Source of the DNA: an uncultured Lachnospiraceae bacterium
GTDB taxonomy: Bacteria > Bacillota > Clostridia > Lachnospirales > Lachnospiraceae
NCBI GenBank assembly: GCA_910577825.1
Contig: CAJTOK010000011.1
Span: forward strand, 1-64,000
Direction of reading: 5' to 3'
Length of the DNA: 64,000 nt
Shown: positions 61,015 through 64,000 of the stretch, piece after piece
Numbering within the stretch: the stretch's first letter is position 1
Layout of the letters: every line of letters begins with the position of its first letter
Program-made: the position numbers and the translations under genes
The notes under the pieces: model-generated
Databases searched by the model: none
What the model saw: the letters and a program-made list of their open reading frames with translations, nothing else
What the model was told of the DNA's origin: nothing

Positions 61015-62340
61015 TTATTCTTCCTTCATTACAAAACACTCTTTTTTATAAAAGCATATGCCATATTTAAGTATATCAGTATAACCTTCCTCTATAATAT
61101 CATTATCATAATGGAGTTTTTCTATTTGTTCCAGTGCTTTTTTGCAGCCTTTTTCCAGCCCGTGTATACTGTCTGCCACTTTAAACTCAATTATTATAGC
61201 CCTTCCTTTACGTATCCTTTGTGTTTTAAGAACTAAATCATACCATCCAAGCCCGCTCTCCCTGTTGGATTTTATAATGTATCTTCCATTATGTTTCAGA
61301 AGCCCTGTAACAAAACCATGGTAATAATCTTCTTTATAGTCATAGAAACTTATTGTATCCATAAGTTGTCCTGTAATAATGTCAGCTGCCTTTTCACATT
61401 CCCCTTCTTCAAATGCCTTTAATAACCCTGATAAATCCTGTTTTTCTATACGCTGCAAAGCCCATTCCTGTATATGGTTTTCATATATATAAAGGATTTC
61501 TTCATTTGGTATTGTCATGGAAATGTATATTTTACGTTTTATAAATCCTGTTTTTACAGCTTTAAGATATCCTGTAAAAAACAGGAAATTCCATAGATTA
61601 TCCTGTGATTTATAAATATCTTCATAAGTAATATCTTCATGTACAGGTTTTTCTATTATGCCGCCACATGCAAGTTCTTCTAGTTCCTTTCTTGTAATAT
61701 CATCTGCATTTTCAATTAATTCATGTACAATACTGTTGGAAGATGTGTTAGACCAGTAAGGTTTTGGAAATTCAGTGTTTTTATATATAATATCATATAC
61801 ATAGTTAATAAGGCTCCAAGGGTTATAAACCTCTGTATTGCCAAAAAGGTATCCATCATACCACTTTTTTACTTCCTCTGTTTTATATGTTATATCATAA
61901 AAACCAAGTAAACTGTCAGTTTCCTGTTGTGTAAAACCAAAATATTCTGAATAACTTTCATCTAATACAGAAACTACTTTTAAATTATTAAGCCCTGTGA
62001 ATAAGCCATCTCTGTAAAGAGATGGCTCTAAAAAACGCTTACAGCGTTTTTCTGATGTTTCAGCCAGGGCTGAAACATTGCTTTCCCTGCTTATCCGGAG
62101 GCAGCCTGTTACAACAGCCATTTTAAGGCTGTTATTGGTTTTTAAAGCAGATTCAAAAAGTGAACGGATAAAAGAAACCATTTCATTATAAAAACCATTA
62201 AAATATGCGTTTTCAAGCGGTACATCATATTCATCAAGCAGTATTATTACCTTCTGGTTATGGTATTTTTCAAGGCATTTTGACAATATTGCAATGGATT
62301 TGGCAACTGTAATGCTATCTGCTTTGCCTTTTAATGGCAC
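61015..62340 (-). pseudogene. AAA-ATPase-like/DUF1703 (PD-(D/E)XK) protein, 5'-truncated
   Basis: 441 residues of a family that normally has ~520-580. The Walker B segment VIILLDEYDVPL, the helical NEMVSFIRSLFESALK part, GLNNLKVVSVLDE and NPWSLINYV are present. The C-terminal nuclease-like domain (GWYDLVLKTQ, AIIIEFKVADS) is also there. The N-terminal Walker A region (RPRRFGKS type) is missing, so the gene is truncated against the neighbouring M56 gene. Residues ~108-133 are an insertion encoded by a palindrome array (62004-62078). No ribosome site is evident at its apparent start. Confidence 0.8.
62004..62078. repeat. Three-hairpin palindromic insertion inside the AAA/DUF1703 gene
   Basis: Three back-to-back palindromes: AGCCATCTCT/AGAGATGGCT (62004-62027), AAAAACGCT/AGCGTTTTT (62031-62051), ATGTTTCAGCC/GGCTGAAACAT (62055-62078). 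The stretch is read through in frame as extra residues between RISRES and LFTGLNN. This resembles protein-coding palindromic elements (Rickettsia RPE type). Confidence 0.75.
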
Positions 62341-62381
62341 ATTTTTAAGACAGCAGGGGCATGAAAAAAGCAGGAATAAAG

Positions 62382-64000
62382 TTAATCTTCAAATGCTTTT
62401 TTAAATTCTTTTTTTGTAACTTCTTTTATACTGCCGTTATCATCAATAATATAGTATGCACTGTCTTTGCCAGCATCACCACATGTATATAACATTTTGC
62501 CAGCATCCCAGAACCCTGCTATGTTTTTTCCTTTATACTGCCACATATCCACGGATTTATTATAGGTTATGCCATACTTTTTATAATCTTCTAGCAATGT
62601 GCTGTCATTCCCGTTATCATCTTCCCCACAAGAAGAATAAGCAGAAGTAGTTTCTGATATAACAGTTTCCACGCCATCTTCACCTTCATCTCTATCTTCT
62701 GAAACTGCATAGGAATCATCCAGTGCATAAGTGATTATTTTCACATCTGGATTATTTTCTGTTTTAAAAGGTTCCAGCACATATGGTATTTTAACTTCTT
62801 TAAATCCTGTAATTTCATTATCAGAATTTCTTTTTACTTTAATTCCCACTTCGCCGGCTTCATCAGTTAAATGTGTAAAAACATTCTTGCTGGTTTCATC
62901 ATGGAAATATCCAACTATTTTCCCGTTATACATAAGATGTCCTGTTTTTTCATTATAAGACAGCCCGTATTTTTCATATTCTTTAAATTCTTCTGTATTT
63001 GCAAAATAGCTAAAGTCATTATTTTCACCTTCATAGTAGTGGTATATTGCAGAAGGTGTAGCCCCGGAAGTTTTTCCGCCACCCAGGGTTTCCATCCTGT
63101 TAATGTTATCCTGTGTATTTATAACTGCTTTGTTATTATCTTCTGGTACAGTGCCTTTTGCAAATACTGTTACAGCAGCACCTAGTAAAACAGCAGCACA
63201 TATTGCACCTGGAATTGTTATTTTTTTATATTTCATAATTGCCTCAATCCTTTCTTTGGCAGGTTTTTTGCCGAACCCATTAGAAAAAAACTGCCATCTG
63301 TATTGGTTTTCTGCGAAGTCTGCCAGTGCCATTGCATAATCTTTTTTTGCATCTTCCCCAAAAATGGAAAGCACTTTTTCATCACATGACATTTCCAAAT
63401 CCCTGTCCAGTAAAATATACATTGCCCATACTAAAGGGTTAAACCAGTGTATGCAGAGTGCGGCAAGTGCCATAACTTTCCACAGATTGTCAGCCCTTTT
63501 TATATGGATTAGCTCATGTGTGGCAATGTATTTCAGGAAAAGCATGTTATCTGGCTTAAAAAGCTTTGGGAAAATAATCCCTGTGTGTATTATCCCGGAA
63601 GCTATAGGGGTAAGAATCCTGTCAGAAACCAGTAACTTTATTCTCCCTGGAATCTTTGCTGCCTGTCTTAAATTAATTTCCTGTTCTTTTGTTACAGGGA
63701 TGGCTTCACGTATTATGCGGTATTCTTTTAAATATAATAATGCAAAAATAATAATAAGGATGGCTGCTGCCATAATCCATATAAGCACTGGCAGGTTAAT
63801 ATTAAAAGTACCAGCAGCTGCCCTGGATATATCCTGGGTTACAGGCTGTGGTAAATGGATGTTCTTAGTGCCGGGAATTACAGTGGTGGCAGGATTTACA
63901 GGACGTGCCTTTGGTCCAGGCTGTAATAATGGCTGTAAAATACCATATTTAAATGGCAGGTCAAATGGTATTAACAGCCTTAAAATTACGATATCCCATA
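62382..64000 (-). CDS. M56 family (BlaR1-like) membrane protease, N-terminus beyond window
   Basis: The frame is open to the window edge, and the translated upstream part (WDIVILRLLIPFDLPFKYG) is typical M56 sequence, so the gene is cut by the window, not by mutation. Visible: membrane helix LIWIMAAAILIIIFALLYL, zinc motif ATHELIHIKRADN, HWFNPLVWAMYILLDRDLEMSCDE, a further helix (ITIPGAICAAVLLGAAVTVFA). An extracellular C-terminal part of ~230 residues carries repeated YxKYGxxYN/YKGK segments. The matching BlaI repressor is presumably just outside. Confidence 0.88.
   Translation of the reverse strand, partial: WDIVILRLLIPFDLPFKYGILQPLLQPGPKARPVNPATTVIPGTKNIHLPQPVTQDISRAAAGTFNINLPVLIWIMAAAILIIIFALLYLKEYRIIREAIPVTKEQEINLRQAAKIPGRIKLLVSDRILTPIASGIIHTGIIFPKLFKPDNMLFLKYIATHELIHIKRADNLWKVMALAALCIHWFNPLVWAMYILLDRDLEMSCDEKVLSIFGEDAKKDYAMALADFAENQYRWQFFSNGFGKKPAKERIEAIMKYKKITIPGAICAAVLLGAAVTVFAKGTVPEDNNKAVINTQDNINRMETLGGGKTSGATPSAIYHYYEGENNDFSYFANTEEFKEYEKYGLSYNEKTGHLMYNGKIVGYFHDETSKNVFTHLTDEAGEVGIKVKRNSDNEITGFKEVKIPYVLEPFKTENNPDVKIITYALDDSYAVSEDRDEGEDGVETVISETTSAYSSCGEDDNGNDSTLLEDYKKYGITYNKSVDMWQYKGKNIAGFWDAGKMLYTCGDAGKDSAYYIIDDNGSIKEVTKKEFKKAFED

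Noticed and set aside
1..64000. CRISPR array or prophage
   Set aside because: No regularly spaced direct repeats, cas genes, or phage structural or integrase genes are visible; the hairpin repeats occur singly.

Overview
The window is a low-GC Clostridia chromosome segment, most likely from an anaerobic gut member of the Lachnospiraceae. Supporting this are an [FeFe]-hydrogenase maturase (hydE), a DUF5721 gene, glutamine synthetase type III, several BlaI/M56 and LytTR regulators, AGGAGG-type ribosome binding sites and TTGACA-N17-TATAAT promoters. It contains three tRNA genes, no rRNA and no CRISPR array. The assignment rests on gene content only.

Layout. 0-4 kb: a LUD-domain gene split by an IStron-like element (group I intron plus a TnpB lacking the zinc finger), then hydE. 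4-9 kb: topB, a beta-helix acyltransferase-like gene, tRNA-Gln, a Big_2 secreted protein, yqeY. 9-16 kb: a GT2 glycosyltransferase, an ABC-F ATPase (minus strand), a GH13 debranching-enzyme homologue that has lost its catalytic residues, a Cys-rich small protein, DUF5721, and a small gene paired with a retropepsin-like protein. 16-28 kb: a heterodimeric ABC exporter, an orphan AbiEi-like regulator, purine nucleoside phosphorylase, tRNA-Gly, a diguanylate cyclase, a LytTR response regulator, BlaI, a TPR lipoprotein, hflX, SMI1. 27.5-32.5 kb: an ECF sigma/anti-sigma pair, the feoA-feoA-feoB-Cys-rich iron operon behind a DtxR-type operator, tRNA-Leu.

33-43 kb is the accessory region. A BlaI-M56 protease-secreted peptide-LytTR module is followed by an intact ISLre2 element (9-bp target duplication). 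Then comes a decayed second copy of the module (BlaI-LytTR, protease lost), linked to a lipoprotein and an ABC-2 exporter. One permease gene of that exporter is broken by an IS605 element and by a frameshift.

43-64 kb is mostly housekeeping: gpmI, a SUKH-like protein, a CZB chemoreceptor, a HAAS/PadR pair, glnN with a leader terminator, an AI-2E transporter, and the compact operon yicC-remA-gmk-rpoZ-lepB-amidase. In that operon the RNA polymerase omega subunit carries a C-terminal rubredoxin-like domain. comFB, pgm and alpha-galactosidase follow. Next is a 5'-truncated AAA/DUF1703 gene with an in-frame palindromic insertion, and last an M56 gene running off the window end.

Most unusual items: (1) the IStron inside a coding gene, with readable splice signals; (2) the omega-rubredoxin fusion; (3) the duplicated BlaI/M56/peptide/LytTR/ABC locus; (4) the triple-hairpin insertion translated inside the AAA/DUF1703 gene; (5) the GH13 pseudo-enzyme.
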